This document shows positions 33,882 through 43,658 of a stretch of DNA of 64,000 nucleotides, one piece after another. Below the pieces are notes generated by a model. That model was not told where the DNA came from, ran no database searches, and saw only the letters and a list, made by a program, of their open reading frames with translations. Made by a program: the position numbers and the translations under genes. Source of the DNA: an uncultured Pelagibacteraceae bacterium (GTDB lineage Bacteria; Pseudomonadota; Alphaproteobacteria; Pelagibacterales; Pelagibacteraceae); contig CACENW010000003.1 in assembly GCA_902560805.1 (NCBI GenBank), positions 1 through 64,000 of the forward strand, written 5' to 3'. Position 1 is the stretch's first letter. Every line of letters starts with the position of its first letter.

Positions 33882-36649
33882 TGAGCTCAGAGAAAAGAAA
33901 AATTGCTTATATTGATGGAAAACCTTACGAAATAGGTCCTAATCATACATCTATTTTAAAATTCGTTAAAAGCTATGTTGGTGAAAAAAAGGTTCCAACT
34001 TTATGTGATGACCCTAACTTAGCGCCATATGGAGCTTGTAGAGTTTGTTCAGTTGAAGTTGCGTTAGAAAAAGACGGACCAACTAGAGTAGTTGCATCTT
34101 GTCATACACCAGTTGCAGAAAACCAGCACATATTTACTTCAAACGAAGCATTAACAAGCCTTAGAAAAAATATTGTTGAGTTAGTTTTAACTGACCACCC
34201 TATGGAATGTGATACTTGTGAAGTAAACAATAACTGTGAACTTCAAACAGTTGCAAATGATTTGGGTGTTGCTGATCATAGATATAATAGTCCTAAGCAA
34301 CATAAAGGAATTCCAAGAGACACTTCTCATGATTACATGAGAATGAATTTAGATAACTGTATTAACTGTGGAAGATGTGTTAGGGCATGCGATGAAATTC
34401 AAGGATCATTTGTTTTAACAATGAGCGGTAGAGGATTTGAATCAAGAATTACAACGGATAACGATATGATGTTTGGAGATAGTTCATGTGTATCATGTGG
34501 AGCTTGTGCTCACACATGTCCAACAGATGCTATTTCAGATGTATTCCAATCTAAATCTGTAGCTGTAGATAAAAAAGTTAGAACTACTTGTTCATACTGT
34601 GGTGTTGGTTGTAACTTAGAAGCATCAATCAAAGATGATAAAGTAGTAGCAATTGATACTCCTAAGCAAACAGAAGTAAATGCAGGTCACACATGTATTA
34701 AAGGTAGATATGCATTCAGTTTTTATGATCATCCCGACAGATTAAAAACTCCATTGATAAAAAGAAATGGAAAGTTCGAAGAAGCTTCTTGGGATGAAGC
34801 ATATGATTTTATCAAAGAAGAAGTGAATAGAATTACAAAAGAAAACGGTCCAGATGCTTTTGCTGGAATTTCTTCTGCAAGATGTACAAACGAAGAAAAC
34901 TATGTTTTCCAAAAAATGATTAGAGCCGCTGTTGGAACTAACAGTGTAGATTGTTGTGCAAGAATTTGTCACTCACCTACAGCTTGGGGTATGCAGCAAA
35001 CATTTGGAACAGGAGCTGCAACAAACTCAACAGAAGATATTTACCATGCAGATTTGTTTTTAGTTATTGGTGCTAATCCAACTAATGCTCACCCAGTTAC
35101 AGGTGCAAAAATTAAACAGCAAGTGATGAAAGGTAAAAAATTAATTGTCCTTGATCCAGTAACAACTGAATTAGCTAAACTTGCTGATTATCATATCAAA
35201 CTTAGACCTGGAACTAACGTTGCGGTTCTAAATATGATGTTACACTTTATTATTAAATCAAAACTATATAACGCTGACTTTGTAAGAGATCGAACAGAAG
35301 GTTTTGATAATTTCTTGAAAGAAATTGAAAGACAAGATGTTGATCAATTAGCAAAAGTTGCTGGTGTTGATAAACAATTAGTAAAAGAGGCTGCAATTGC
35401 TTATGCAACAGCAAGAAATTCTATGGAATTCCATGGACTAGGAGTTACTGAACACGAACAAGGTTCAAAAACTGTGATGTTAATTGCTGATTTAGCAATG
35501 ATTACAGGAAACATTGGAAGAAAAGGTGTCGGTGTAAATCCTCTTAGAGGTCAAAATAATGTTCAAGGTGCAGCAGACATGGGATGTCAGCCTCACCAAG
35601 GTGCAGGTTATTTTCCTGTAGATAAAACAGAAAACCAAAAATTTTATACAGAAAAATATGGTGTAACTCATCCTACTAAAGCTGGTTTAAAAATTCCTCA
35701 AATGTTTGAGGCTGCAATCAATAAAGAATTAAAAGGTTTATGGATTATTGGTGAAGATATAGTTCAAACAGATCCAAATAGTGCACATGTTATTGAAGCA
35801 ATGAACTCATTAGAGCTATTAGTTGTTCAAGAAATATTTATGAGTGAAACAGCAAAACTTGCAACGGTAGTTTTACCTGGAACAACTTTCTTAGAAAAAG
35901 ACGGAACTTTCACGAATACTGAGAGAAGAATTCAAAGAGTGAATAGAGCAGTACCTCCACTACCAGGTACAAAACCTGATGGATTAATTGTAACTGAAAT
36001 GATGCAAAAATTAGGTTTTGATCAACCGTCTTATGATGCTGATCAGGTTTTAGAAGAAATAGCTGATATTGTTCCTTTCTTTAAAGGAGTAACAAGAGAA
36101 AGGCTTGGAAAATTAGGATTACAATGGCCTGTAAAAGAAGATGGTTCGGATACAAAAATTTTACATACTGAAGAGTTTAAACTTGGTAAAGGAAGATTGA
36201 AAAACTTTGATTGGAAAGAATCTAGTGAGATAGAGGCTAATCAAAAAGATTATCCATTAATTTTAACAACTAGTAGAGTTTTACAACACTATAATGCAGC
36301 AACAATGACAAGAAGAACAAAAAATATAAACATTGTTGATGAAGATGTTTTATTAATTCACCCTAAAGATGCAGCATATAGAAATCTGAATTCAGGTGAT
36401 ATTGGAAGATTATATTCTGGTAGAGGAGAAGTTGCTTTAAAAGTAGAGGTAACAGATAAAGTTAAAGAAGGAATTGTATTTACAACATTCCACTTCCCAG
36501 AGCACATGGTCAATATGGTAACTGGTCATGGAAAAGATGAAGAGACAATGTGTGCTGAATACAAAGTTTCATCAGTTGAAGTTCAAAAAATTTCTAATCA
36601 ATTTAAAACAGAAGTTAAACCAAAAGAACATCAAGCTGAAGTTAGTTAA
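33881..36649 (+). CDS. fdsA: NAD-dependent formate dehydrogenase alpha subunit
   Basis: 922-aa molybdenum enzyme oxidising formate to CO2. Domains: 2Fe-2S ferredoxin-like (Cys near 44, 54, 57 and 73), His-Cys3 cluster (HPMECDTCEVNNNCELQ near 106-122), two 4Fe-4S sites (CINCGRCVRACDEIQ and CVSCGACAHTCPTDA), the 4Fe-4S site of the molybdenum domain (CSYCGVGCN), then the bis-MGD core. The catalytic residue is Cys363 (CARICHSPT), not selenocysteine. It feeds NADH from one-carbon oxidation, for instance from glycine, betaine or methyl compounds. Complete, no frameshift. Confidence 0.94.
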   Translation: MSSEKRKIAYIDGKPYEIGPNHTSILKFVKSYVGEKKVPTLCDDPNLAPYGACRVCSVEVALEKDGPTRVVASCHTPVAENQHIFTSNEALTSLRKNIVELVLTDHPMECDTCEVNNNCELQTVANDLGVADHRYNSPKQHKGIPRDTSHDYMRMNLDNCINCGRCVRACDEIQGSFVLTMSGRGFESRITTDNDMMFGDSSCVSCGACAHTCPTDAISDVFQSKSVAVDKKVRTTCSYCGVGCNLEASIKDDKVVAIDTPKQTEVNAGHTCIKGRYAFSFYDHPDRLKTPLIKRNGKFEEASWDEAYDFIKEEVNRITKENGPDAFAGISSARCTNEENYVFQKMIRAAVGTNSVDCCARICHSPTAWGMQQTFGTGAATNSTEDIYHADLFLVIGANPTNAHPVTGAKIKQQVMKGKKLIVLDPVTTELAKLADYHIKLRPGTNVAVLNMMLHFIIKSKLYNADFVRDRTEGFDNFLKEIERQDVDQLAKVAGVDKQLVKEAAIAYATARNSMEFHGLGVTEHEQGSKTVMLIADLAMITGNIGRKGVGVNPLRGQNNVQGAADMGCQPHQGAGYFPVDKTENQKFYTEKYGVTHPTKAGLKIPQMFEAAINKELKGLWIIGEDIVQTDPNSAHVIEAMNSLELLVVQEIFMSETAKLATVVLPGTTFLEKDGTFTNTERRIQRVNRAVPPLPGTKPDGLIVTEMMQKLGFDQPSYDADQVLEEIADIVPFFKGVTRERLGKLGLQWPVKEDGSDTKILHTEEFKLGKGRLKNFDWKESSEIEANQKDYPLILTTSRVLQHYNAATMTRRTKNINIVDEDVLLIHPKDAAYRNLNSGDIGRLYSGRGEVALKVEVTDKVKEGIVFTTFHFPEHMVNMVTGHGKDEETMCAEYKVSSVEVQKISNQFKTEVKPKEHQAEVS

Positions 36650-36654
36650 TTAAA

Positions 36655-38100
36655 ATGACCATTGGTTGGCATTTTGACAATTCATATTCAAAACTATCAA
36701 AAACATTTAAAGAAGATATCAATCCTACACCAGTTCATGAGCCTGAACTTGTTATTTTAAACGAAGAACTTGCTAAAAATCTTAATTTAAACTTTTCTGG
36801 AATAGATAAAAAAAAATTAGCTGAAATCTTTTCGGGAAACAGTTTACCTGATGGAACTAATTCAATTGCACAAGCATATGCTGGTCATCAATTTGGTCAT
36901 TTCACAATGCTTGGTGATGGTAGGGCTGTTCTATTAGGAGAGCATTTAGTTAATAAAAATCAACGTTTTGATATACAATTTAAGGGTTCAGGCAGAACCT
37001 CTTTCTCTAGAGGTGGCGATGGAAGGGCCGCTTTAGGTCCAATGCTAAGAGAATATATAATTAGTGAAGCAATTAATGCTTTGAATATTCCAACAACTAG
37101 AAGTCTTGCGGTTGTTAAAACCGGAGAAAAAGTTGTAAGAGAAAATTTGTTAAATGGAGCAATTTTAACTAGAGTTGCGTCAAGTCATATACGAGTTGGC
37201 ACCTTTCAGTATATTGCAGCCACTCAAAACCTTGAAGATCTTAACACATTGGTTAATTACACAATAACTAGACACTATCCAGAAATTCAATCCTCTAAAA
37301 ATAAAGCTTTAGATTTATTAAGTATTGTAATGGAAAAACAATGTCAGTTAGTAATCAATTGGATGAGAGTAGGATTTATCCATGGAGTAATGAATACTGA
37401 CAATATGGCTATTTCTGGTGAAACAATTGATTATGGTCCATGTGCTTTCATGGATCAATACGATCCAAAAACTGTATTTAGTTCTATAGATAAATTTGGG
37501 AGGTATGCCTTTTCAAATCAACCTCCAATTACAAAATGGAATTTAGCAAGATTTGCAGAATGTATAATTCCACTTATTGATAAAGATGAAGATACAGCGA
37601 TTAAAATTGCAACAGAGTTAATTGATAACTTTCAAATTATTTATGAACAAAAATGGTTAAATATGATGAGAGATAAACTTGGCTTATTTGGTGAAGATAA
37701 AAATGATCAAACATTAATTAATAAACTTTTAAATTGGATGAAAAATAATAATGCAGATTATACAAATACCTTCTGTCACTTAATGGGTGTTAAAATTGAT
37801 GATGAAATTTTCAAAAATGATGATTTTAAAGTTTGGGCTAATCAATGGCAAAAAAGATTAAAGTTAAATAATTCGTCTGATAAACATTTAGAACTAATGA
37901 AAAAAACTAATCCAATAATTATTCCAAGAAATCAAAAAGTAGAGGAAGCCCTAGCTGATGCGGATAAAGGAAATCTAGAAACAATGAATAAACTTTTATC
38001 AGTTTTAAGTAATCCTTATTCTGATCAAAAAAATATTATTGAATTTCAAAAACCTGCACAAATTGGTAATAAAAAATATCAAACTTTTTGTGGAACTTAA
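36655..38100 (+). CDS. selO: SelO/YdiU family protein adenylyltransferase
   Basis: 481-aa pseudokinase-fold protein that in relatives attaches AMP to Ser, Thr or Tyr of redox proteins. Recognised by QAYAGHQFGHFTMLGDGRAV near residue 80, FKGSGRTSFSRGGDGRAALGP near residue 110 and the active-site region GFIHGVMNTDNMAISGETIDYGP near residue 240-262. The third-last residue is Cys (FCGT end), occupying the place of selenocysteine in animal SelO. It follows fdsA after 5 bases, perhaps on the same transcript, though no functional link is established. Confidence 0.92.
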   Translation: MTIGWHFDNSYSKLSKTFKEDINPTPVHEPELVILNEELAKNLNLNFSGIDKKKLAEIFSGNSLPDGTNSIAQAYAGHQFGHFTMLGDGRAVLLGEHLVNKNQRFDIQFKGSGRTSFSRGGDGRAALGPMLREYIISEAINALNIPTTRSLAVVKTGEKVVRENLLNGAILTRVASSHIRVGTFQYIAATQNLEDLNTLVNYTITRHYPEIQSSKNKALDLLSIVMEKQCQLVINWMRVGFIHGVMNTDNMAISGETIDYGPCAFMDQYDPKTVFSSIDKFGRYAFSNQPPITKWNLARFAECIIPLIDKDEDTAIKIATELIDNFQIIYEQKWLNMMRDKLGLFGEDKNDQTLINKLLNWMKNNNADYTNTFCHLMGVKIDDEIFKNDDFKVWANQWQKRLKLNNSSDKHLELMKKTNPIIIPRNQKVEEALADADKGNLETMNKLLSVLSNPYSDQKNIIEFQKPAQIGNKKYQTFCGT

Positions 38101-38103
38101 AAT

Positions 38104-38799
38104 TTAATTTATTTTATAATTTTTCTTTACTAATTCTTTTAAACTTTGATCGGGTATCTTAAAATAAATATCCATTAAAATTATTTTAAAAATATCTTTA
38201 AAGTGCTGAAATTTATGTTCCCCATTTTTATCAGCATTGCCCACATTTTGAAATTCCATGTTTGATAAATTAATATTTATATTTGTTTTATTTTGTGGTG
38301 ATTTAACATAAGCAGATGAATTATTTATTTTAACAATTTTAATAATAAAATTTTTATCTTTTTCCTTCTTGGGATATTTTTTTGGATTTTCTTGATTAAT
38401 TGTTTTAATTAAATCAACGTTATCATTTAAATTTTCATTTCGATTTCCTTCAATCTTGTTCTCTAAAATTTCAAAATAAAATTTTGGTCCTATTAACAAT
38501 ATGGATTTGATAACGATTAAATCACTAAAAATTGAGGTTAAATCATATTCAATTAAAACTTTAGTTGCTTCAAAAACGTTTTCATTAAAATAATTTTTTT
38601 TATTTTTAATTTTAAGATCTATAATTTCTATTTGTTGGGAAAAATAATTAATTCTATTAATTTTAAAGTTTGAATTAAAATTGATAATATTAGATAAATT
38701 TTTTTCTATTACAAAATTAATTATCTTTTTATCAAAGATAAAAGCTAATGTTAACAATGTTAAAATTGAAAAAGAAAAAATAATTACAATTTTTTTCAT
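38104..38799 (-). CDS. AsmA-like membrane-anchored protein, unknown function
   Basis: 231-aa protein with one N-terminal membrane helix (about 5-22) and a beta-rich, Asn/Lys/Ile-rich remainder. The pattern of a helix followed by KINRINYFSQQIEIIDLKI and VIKSILLIGPKFYFEI resembles AsmA/DUF748 proteins, which span the envelope and are linked to lipid transport. The resemblance is weak, so the call is tentative. It converges with selO, only 3 bases from its stop, and is 12 bases downstream of the oxidase gene on the same strand. Confidence 0.55.
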   Translation of the reverse strand: MKKIVIIFSFSILTLLTLAFIFDKKIINFVIEKNLSNIINFNSNFKINRINYFSQQIEIIDLKIKNKKNYFNENVFEATKVLIEYDLTSIFSDLIVIKSILLIGPKFYFEILENKIEGNRNENLNDNVDLIKTINQENPKKYPKKEKDKNFIIKIVKINNSSAYVKSPQNKTNININLSNMEFQNVGNADKNGEHKFQHFKDIFKIILMDIYFKIPDQSLKELVKKNYKIN

Positions 38800-38811
38800 A
38801 ATTAAAAAAAA

Positions 38812-39915
38812 TTATAATACGTAAGGTTCTCTTCTTGCTGTTTTACCCAAAACTCTTTCAACAGCAAAATCACTTATATCAATTGTTTGGTATGAACCAG
38901 TTGTAATCAATTCAGTTAATGCTCTTCCAATACCTGGGGCTTGCATTAATCCTCTTCCTGTAAAACCTGTAGCCATGTAAACATTTTCATACTTAGGATG
39001 TTTTCCAACAACAGCATTATTATCTAATCTATTACAATCGTAATAACCTGCCCATCCTCCAGTTAATTTTAATTCTTCAAAAGCTGGTATTCTTTTTGCT
39101 AGTGCTGGCCAAACTAATTCCTCAAAATCATTCCATGCAGGCTCTAAATCATCTGCACCAAATACTGATAATGGTGATCCTGCTAAATACTCTCCTCCTT
39201 CAGGTCTCCAATAAACACCAGTGGTTAAATCACCAGTTAGTGGCATTTCTTTTATATATGTTGGACATTTTACTCTAAACACAGTGTGTTTTTGAGGCTC
39301 AACAGGAATGTCTTCTAACAATTCTTTGGTCCAACAGCCAGCTGCAGAGACAATTGTTTTAGCTTTTATCTCTGAAAGATTTTTAACCTCTCCTTTTATA
39401 AATTCTGCTCCAAGTTCTATTGCCTTACTTTTAAGTGCACTATGAAACATAAAAGGATCAATCCAACCTTCACTTTGATTGTCTGTGTAAGTAGCAGTCT
39501 CAACACCTTCATCATTTATATATGGAAACACTTTTGATAGCTCTGAGCCTTTAATATTTTTTGTACCTGCATCACATTCTTTATGATTTTCTAAAGCTTT
39601 ATATTGTTCTTCAGCATGTTCAGGACCAAACATCAAAAGGTAACCATTGGTCACCATACTTGCTGTTGGATTAGGATTTTTTTCAGTTTTCAATAATTCT
39701 GGTATTTGAAAAATAAATTCTCTTGCAAATTTGCCTAGTAAGATATTTTCTTTTTGAAAAAATTGTCTTCTAAAACCTCCTAAAGATAAAGGAAATGATG
39801 CTGTTTTGTAAGTTGGATCTCTTTCAATAACTTTAACTTTTCTTCCTTCTTTTGATAGAAAATAAGCAGTTGCTGCTCCAATTATTCCACCACCAACTAC
39901 AACAACATCATCCAT
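38812..39915 (-). CDS. FAD-dependent DAO-type amine/amino acid oxidase
   Basis: D-amino-acid-oxidase-fold flavoenzyme, about 367 aa, oxidising an amine or secondary amino acid. The FAD-binding motif is VVVVGGGIIGAATAYFL at the N-terminus, and the C-terminal GFTGRGLMQAPGIGRALTELI is the family's second FAD contact; YWRPEGGEYLAGSPL lies near the substrate site. It resembles sarcosine/dimethylglycine-type and FOXRED1-type oxidases. I chose the ATG at 39915; the frame is open to 39969 but that would run into tspO. A sarcosine role would complement creatinase, but this is untested inference. Confidence 0.82.
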   Translation of the reverse strand: MDDVVVVGGGIIGAATAYFLSKEGRKVKVIERDPTYKTASFPLSLGGFRRQFFQKENILLGKFAREFIFQIPELLKTEKNPNPTASMVTNGYLLMFGPEHAEEQYKALENHKECDAGTKNIKGSELSKVFPYINDEGVETATYTDNQSEGWIDPFMFHSALKSKAIELGAEFIKGEVKNLSEIKAKTIVSAAGCWTKELLEDIPVEPQKHTVFRVKCPTYIKEMPLTGDLTTGVYWRPEGGEYLAGSPLSVFGADDLEPAWNDFEELVWPALAKRIPAFEELKLTGGWAGYYDCNRLDNNAVVGKHPKYENVYMATGFTGRGLMQAPGIGRALTELITTGSYQTIDISDFAVERVLGKTARREPYVL

Positions 39916-39917
39916 AA

Positions 39918-40385
39918 TTAATTTAAGATTATCAAACTTGTATTCAAAATTAGAGCAAAGCAACACCAAAGTAAATATGGAATCATTAAATACGAGCTCA
40001 TCATTGTGACGCGTCTATATCTTATGATTAGATTGATAATTAATGCAATTAACACAATCAATACCAACAACGCTAAAACCATGTTGTGAAATGCAAAGAA
40101 AACTATACTCCAAGTTGCATTGAAAACTAAATGAATAAAATAAATATAAACTGTGTTCATCTCTTTATTTTTAGAATGCCAATACATCCAAATAGAAATT
40201 GTCATCAATAAATATAAAATTGTCCATACTGGACCAAACACCCAATCTGGTGGATTAAAAACAGGTTTATTTAATAAAGAATACCAAGGCTCCTTAAAAG
40301 TGAATGTAGCTAATCCTCCAATTAATGAAGCTGAAAATGTAATGATAAGAAATAATATAAATGTTACAATTTTATTTTTTAACAT
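39918..40385 (-). CDS. tspO: TspO/MBR family protein
   Basis: Five-helix membrane protein of the TspO/translocator family that binds tetrapyrroles such as protoporphyrin. Signatures are PWYSLLNKPVFNPPDWVFGPVWTILY-type sequence near residues 33-58 and a WSIVFF near residue 92. The frame opens at 40403 but the ATG at 40385 gives the family-sized protein of about 155 aa. It lies 2 bases upstream of the oxidase start and is divergent from the SDR gene, with about 21 bases between. Confidence 0.87.
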   Translation of the reverse strand: MLKNKIVTFILFLIITFSASLIGGLATFTFKEPWYSLLNKPVFNPPDWVFGPVWTILYLLMTISIWMYWHSKNKEMNTVYIYFIHLVFNATWSIVFFAFHNMVLALLVLIVLIALIINLIIRYRRVTMMSSYLMIPYLLWCCFALILNTSLIILN

Positions 40386-40406
40386 AATGTTTATACATAA
40401 CAAAAA

Positions 40407-41165
40407 ATGAGTAAAAAAACTATTTGGATAACTGGCGGTAGTACAGGCATTGGCAAAGCCTTGGCAATTAAATTTGCAAACAAAGGATGGAATGTTGCTG
40501 TATCCGCAAGAAGAGCTGAACTATTAGACGAACTTTCAAAAAATTATCAAAATATTTCATCATTTCCTTTAGATGTTACTAATAAAACAAAATGTATAGA
40601 AATTTTTAATCAGATTAAAACTAAGTTTGAAAATATTGATATTTGTTTTTTTTCAACTGGTACATGGAATCCAAAAAAAGAAAAAGAAATCGATGTTGAA
40701 CAAATGGAAGAAGTTTTCAAAGTAAATTTTTTTGGAACAGTAAACTCCATTAAAGCAGTAGAGCAATATTACAGGGAAAGAAAAAATGGTATAATTACTA
40801 TAGTTTCATCTATTGCTGGTTATAGAGGATTACCTAATTCAACTGGTTATGGACCATCGAAATCTGCACTAAATAATTTGGCAGAAAGTTTATATTTTGA
40901 TTTTCAAAGATATAATGTTCGAGTTTGTTTGGTTTCCCCTGGTTTTATTAAAACACCAATGACAGATAAAAATGATTTTAAAATGCCATTTTTAAAAACA
41001 CCTGAATTTGCAGCTGATCAAATTTATGATGGCTTAATTAATAAAAATATTTTTGAGATCCATTTTCCAAAAGCACTTACTTTAACTTTAAAGTTATTTA
41101 ATTTTCTTCCAAGTAAACTTTATTTTAAATTAGTAGGTAGGATGACTAAGTTTCAAAAGAAATAA
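40407..41165 (+). CDS. Short-chain dehydrogenase/reductase
   Basis: 252-aa SDR enzyme with the NAD(P)-binding TGGSTGIGKAL at residues 8-18 and the catalytic YGPSKSAL (Tyr-x3-Lys) near 150, preceded by the active-site Ser in VSSIAGYRG. The substrate is unknown. It meets the DUF3833 lipoprotein gene stop-to-stop. SDR, DUF3833, Cfa-like, DUF1365 and FAD-oxidoreductase genes occur together in many proteobacteria, so this enzyme probably modifies or supplies a lipid-related compound in that set. Confidence 0.85.
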   Translation: MSKKTIWITGGSTGIGKALAIKFANKGWNVAVSARRAELLDELSKNYQNISSFPLDVTNKTKCIEIFNQIKTKFENIDICFFSTGTWNPKKEKEIDVEQMEEVFKVNFFGTVNSIKAVEQYYRERKNGIITIVSSIAGYRGLPNSTGYGPSKSALNNLAESLYFDFQRYNVRVCLVSPGFIKTPMTDKNDFKMPFLKTPEFAADQIYDGLINKNIFEIHFPKALTLTLKLFNFLPSKLYFKLVGRMTKFQKK

Positions 41166-41705
41166 TTAATCTTTAACAAATACAACAGTAAGTTCTGCAA
41201 CTTTAAATCCAAACTTTGTCATTGTAGCTCTATTGATTGCAACTCTTTCATCTTGTTTGAAGATCCAATCATCAAAAGTAATTTTTAATTCTTTTCCTTT
41301 AACTGGAACTAATAAAACGTATTCAAATTTAAAAGCAGGTCCGTATGAATAACCTATTGCTTTTCCAACAACGTCCCCAGCTGTACCTTCGTAATTATGT
41401 TCATCAATTTTAGTAATTGTCCACTCTCTATCTTGAACTTCACCATCATCCCAATTAAATTTTTCTTTTAAAATTAACTGTTTACCATCCCATGTTCCGT
41501 CTAAATCAGCTGAGAATTGTCTTGTGACTTTTCCTGATCGATTTTGTAAAACACCCCATGCTTTAACGTTTCCTGTTAGGTATTCTTCAATAATTAATCT
41601 AGGTTCTTTATTTTTAAAATCTTCTGGTTTCATAGCACTATTATTTGAGCAACTTGTAATTAAGAATACCAAAATTATCAACGAAATTGATTTAATTATT
41701 TTCAT
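41166..41705 (-). CDS. DUF3833 lipoprotein
   Basis: 179-aa lipoprotein: a signal peptide ends in the lipobox LITSC at about residues 15-19, so it is lipid-anchored at Cys19. The remainder matches the DUF3833 type (QFSADLDGTWDGKQLILKE and DDGEVQDREWTI), a predicted beta-barrel domain of unknown function. It is 10 bases downstream of the Cfa-like gene on the same strand and is typically found with Cfa and DUF1365, suggesting a role in processing or sensing modified lipids in the envelope. Confidence 0.85.
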   Translation of the reverse strand: MKIIKSISLIILVFLITSCSNNSAMKPEDFKNKEPRLIIEEYLTGNVKAWGVLQNRSGKVTRQFSADLDGTWDGKQLILKEKFNWDDGEVQDREWTITKIDEHNYEGTAGDVVGKAIGYSYGPAFKFEYVLLVPVKGKELKITFDDWIFKQDERVAINRATMTKFGFKVAELTVVFVKD

Positions 41706-41715
41706 ATTATTGTTG

Positions 41716-42894
41716 TTATTTATTCTGCATTGAAAATTGAATCAAATCAATATTTTTAGATTTAAATCCAGCTTCACAATAAGATAAGTAAAATTCCCAC
41801 ATTCTTTTAAATGTCAGATCAAATCCTTGATTTTTAATTTGATCCCACTTTCTTAAAAATTCCTCTCTCCAGATAGCCAACGTTTCCGCATAATGATCTG
41901 CATATGAAATATAAGAATTAATTGTTAAACCATTATCTGAAACATATCTATTAATACTATTTTTATTAGGAAGAAATCCTCCTGGGAAAATATATTTTTG
42001 AATAAAATCTTGTTTATTTTTGTACCTATCAAACAAACTATCATCAATTGTTATTGCTTGAATTGCAGCCTTTCCCCCATTCGATAAATTATCCTTAATA
42101 GTTTTAAAATAAGTCTCTAAATAATTTTGCCCAACTGCCTCAATCATTTCAATTGAAGCAATCGAATTATATTTTCCTTTAAGGTCTCGATAATCTTTTA
42201 TCTCAATATTTACTTTTTCATTTAGACCACATTTATGAATTCTCTCTTTTGCATATTCGAATTGTTTTTTTGAAATAGTAATACAATCTAATTTCACATC
42301 ATATTTCTTACCTAAATATTCAGCAAAGCCACCCCATCCACATCCAATCTCTAAAACTTTATCTCCAGAACTAGGTTTGATTAGATCAATTAATTTTTGA
42401 TATTTGTTATTTTGAGCAACGCTTAAATTTTTTGAACTATCATTAAATATTGCACTTGAGTAAGTTAAGGTGTCATCTAGCCATAATGAAAAGAAATCAT
42501 TTCCAAGATCATAGTGTTTTGCAATATTTTCCTTACTTCGACTTTTTGTATTTTTGATTATTTTATTTTTTATAAAATTAATTACAGGCAAATCAAGCAG
42601 ACCAGAGAATTTATATATCAATTGAATATTTCTAGCTGTTAACTCAATTAAATCTGAGAGGTTATCTGTTTCAAATTCTCCTCTCATATAACTTTCGGCA
42701 AAACCAATACTTCCACCTCTTATTAAATTATAATTAAGAGTAGGATTTTTAATTTTAATATTTGCTTTTAAAGATTGATCTGGATTACCAAATTTTAAAA
42801 CCTCACCCTCATAGGTAGTTATTTCAAGGTATCCATTTTTAATTTTACCTAAAAATTTGAAAACTAATTTATCTGCAGCTCTGTTTAATAACAT
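41716..42894 (-). CDS. cfa: Cyclopropane-fatty-acyl-phospholipid synthase-like methyltransferase
   Basis: 392-aa S-adenosylmethionine-dependent enzyme modifying the double bond of phospholipid acyl chains. The SAM site is VLEIGCGWGGFAEYLG near residue 180, and the CFA family segment MIEAVGQNYLETYF follows; KHYDLGNDFFSLWLDDTLTYS near residue 126 is also characteristic. True Cfa makes cyclopropane rings, but relatives in this gene cluster may make methylated or furan fatty acids instead. Its start overlaps the DUF1365 stop by one base. Confidence 0.88.
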   Translation of the reverse strand: MLLNRAADKLVFKFLGKIKNGYLEITTYEGEVLKFGNPDQSLKANIKIKNPTLNYNLIRGGSIGFAESYMRGEFETDNLSDLIELTARNIQLIYKFSGLLDLPVINFIKNKIIKNTKSRSKENIAKHYDLGNDFFSLWLDDTLTYSSAIFNDSSKNLSVAQNNKYQKLIDLIKPSSGDKVLEIGCGWGGFAEYLGKKYDVKLDCITISKKQFEYAKERIHKCGLNEKVNIEIKDYRDLKGKYNSIASIEMIEAVGQNYLETYFKTIKDNLSNGGKAAIQAITIDDSLFDRYKNKQDFIQKYIFPGGFLPNKNSINRYVSDNGLTINSYISYADHYAETLAIWREEFLRKWDQIKNQGFDLTFKRMWEFYLSYCEAGFKSKNIDLIQFSMQNK

Positions 42895-43658
42895 TAATTT
42901 TCTACTGTTATGTTGTTTCTCATTTTTATTTTTTTTTTTATAATTTTAATTCCTTTCATCCATAATTTAAATGCTTCAAAATGGATCGCTGATATTATTT
43001 TAATAGTCATTAGAGGATGTTTTAAATAAGACTTAAATAATTGACTACTATTTAACTCTGCTTTTTTACCATCCTGTGATGCAAATAGAATTTTTCCCTC
43101 TTGATCGTATTGATCTATAATTACAGAAAGTTTTTCATTAGGATTTAGAATTCTAAAAAAGTACTTACAGTTCATTTCTATAAAAGGTGAAACGTGAAAT
43201 TTTTTAGAACAATTATTTTGAATTAATTTATTCTTATTATCTACCTTAAATACATAAGTATGTTGCTCGCCGAATGTATTTTTCACCTCATATAAAATAG
43301 ATATTAAATTATCGTTTTGATTGTAAACGAAAAAGATGCTTAGAGGATTAAATACATAACCAAAAATTCTTGGATAACAAAGCAGCTTAATTTTAATATT
43401 TACAGTTTCTATTTTATTTTGTTCTAAATTTTTTTTAACCCATTGTTCAAGAGAAGATCCATCACGTTCACCATGATCCTTTTCATAAAAACTAATTAAA
43501 TTGAATTTATTCAATGAAAAAAAACTGATTTCTTGATTTATTTTTCTTAATTCAGATAAATCAATTAAAAGTGAAAAAACGCTATACTTAAAATAGTGTT
43601 CTTTAGGTTTGAAACGTTTGTGGATTACTTTACCGTTATATATACATGAGTTAGTCAT
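42894..43658 (-). CDS. DUF1365 family protein
   Basis: 254-aa protein of the DUF1365 family, of unknown activity. The N-terminal IYNGKVIHKRFKPKEHYFKYSVFSL-type sequence, the LLCYPRIFGYVFNPLSIFFVY block and the KKFHVSPFIEMNCKYFFR block are typical. The family is almost always found with a Cfa-like methyltransferase and an FAD oxidoreductase, as here, so it presumably works on the same lipid. It overlaps the FAD gene by 8 bases and the Cfa gene by one base, showing strong translational coupling. Confidence 0.85.
   Translation of the reverse strand: MTNSCIYNGKVIHKRFKPKEHYFKYSVFSLLIDLSELRKINQEISFFSLNKFNLISFYEKDHGERDGSSLEQWVKKNLEQNKIETVNIKIKLLCYPRIFGYVFNPLSIFFVYNQNDNLISILYEVKNTFGEQHTYVFKVDNKNKLIQNNCSKKFHVSPFIEMNCKYFFRILNPNEKLSVIIDQYDQEGKILFASQDGKKAELNSSQLFKSYLKHPLMTIKIISAIHFEAFKLWMKGIKIIKKKIKMRNNITVEN

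Noticed and set aside
33881-36649. Selenocysteine in formate dehydrogenase
   Set aside because: The catalytic position is encoded by TGT (Cys363), and there is no in-frame TGA or SECIS-like context.
38812-39969. Long starts for the DAO oxidase (39969), the MOSC gene (12899), dhaL (16420), pxpA (51922), pxpC (51277) and mobA (30466)
   Set aside because: Each adds residues not found in the family and most overlap a neighbouring gene; an internal ATG a few codons further in fits family starts better.
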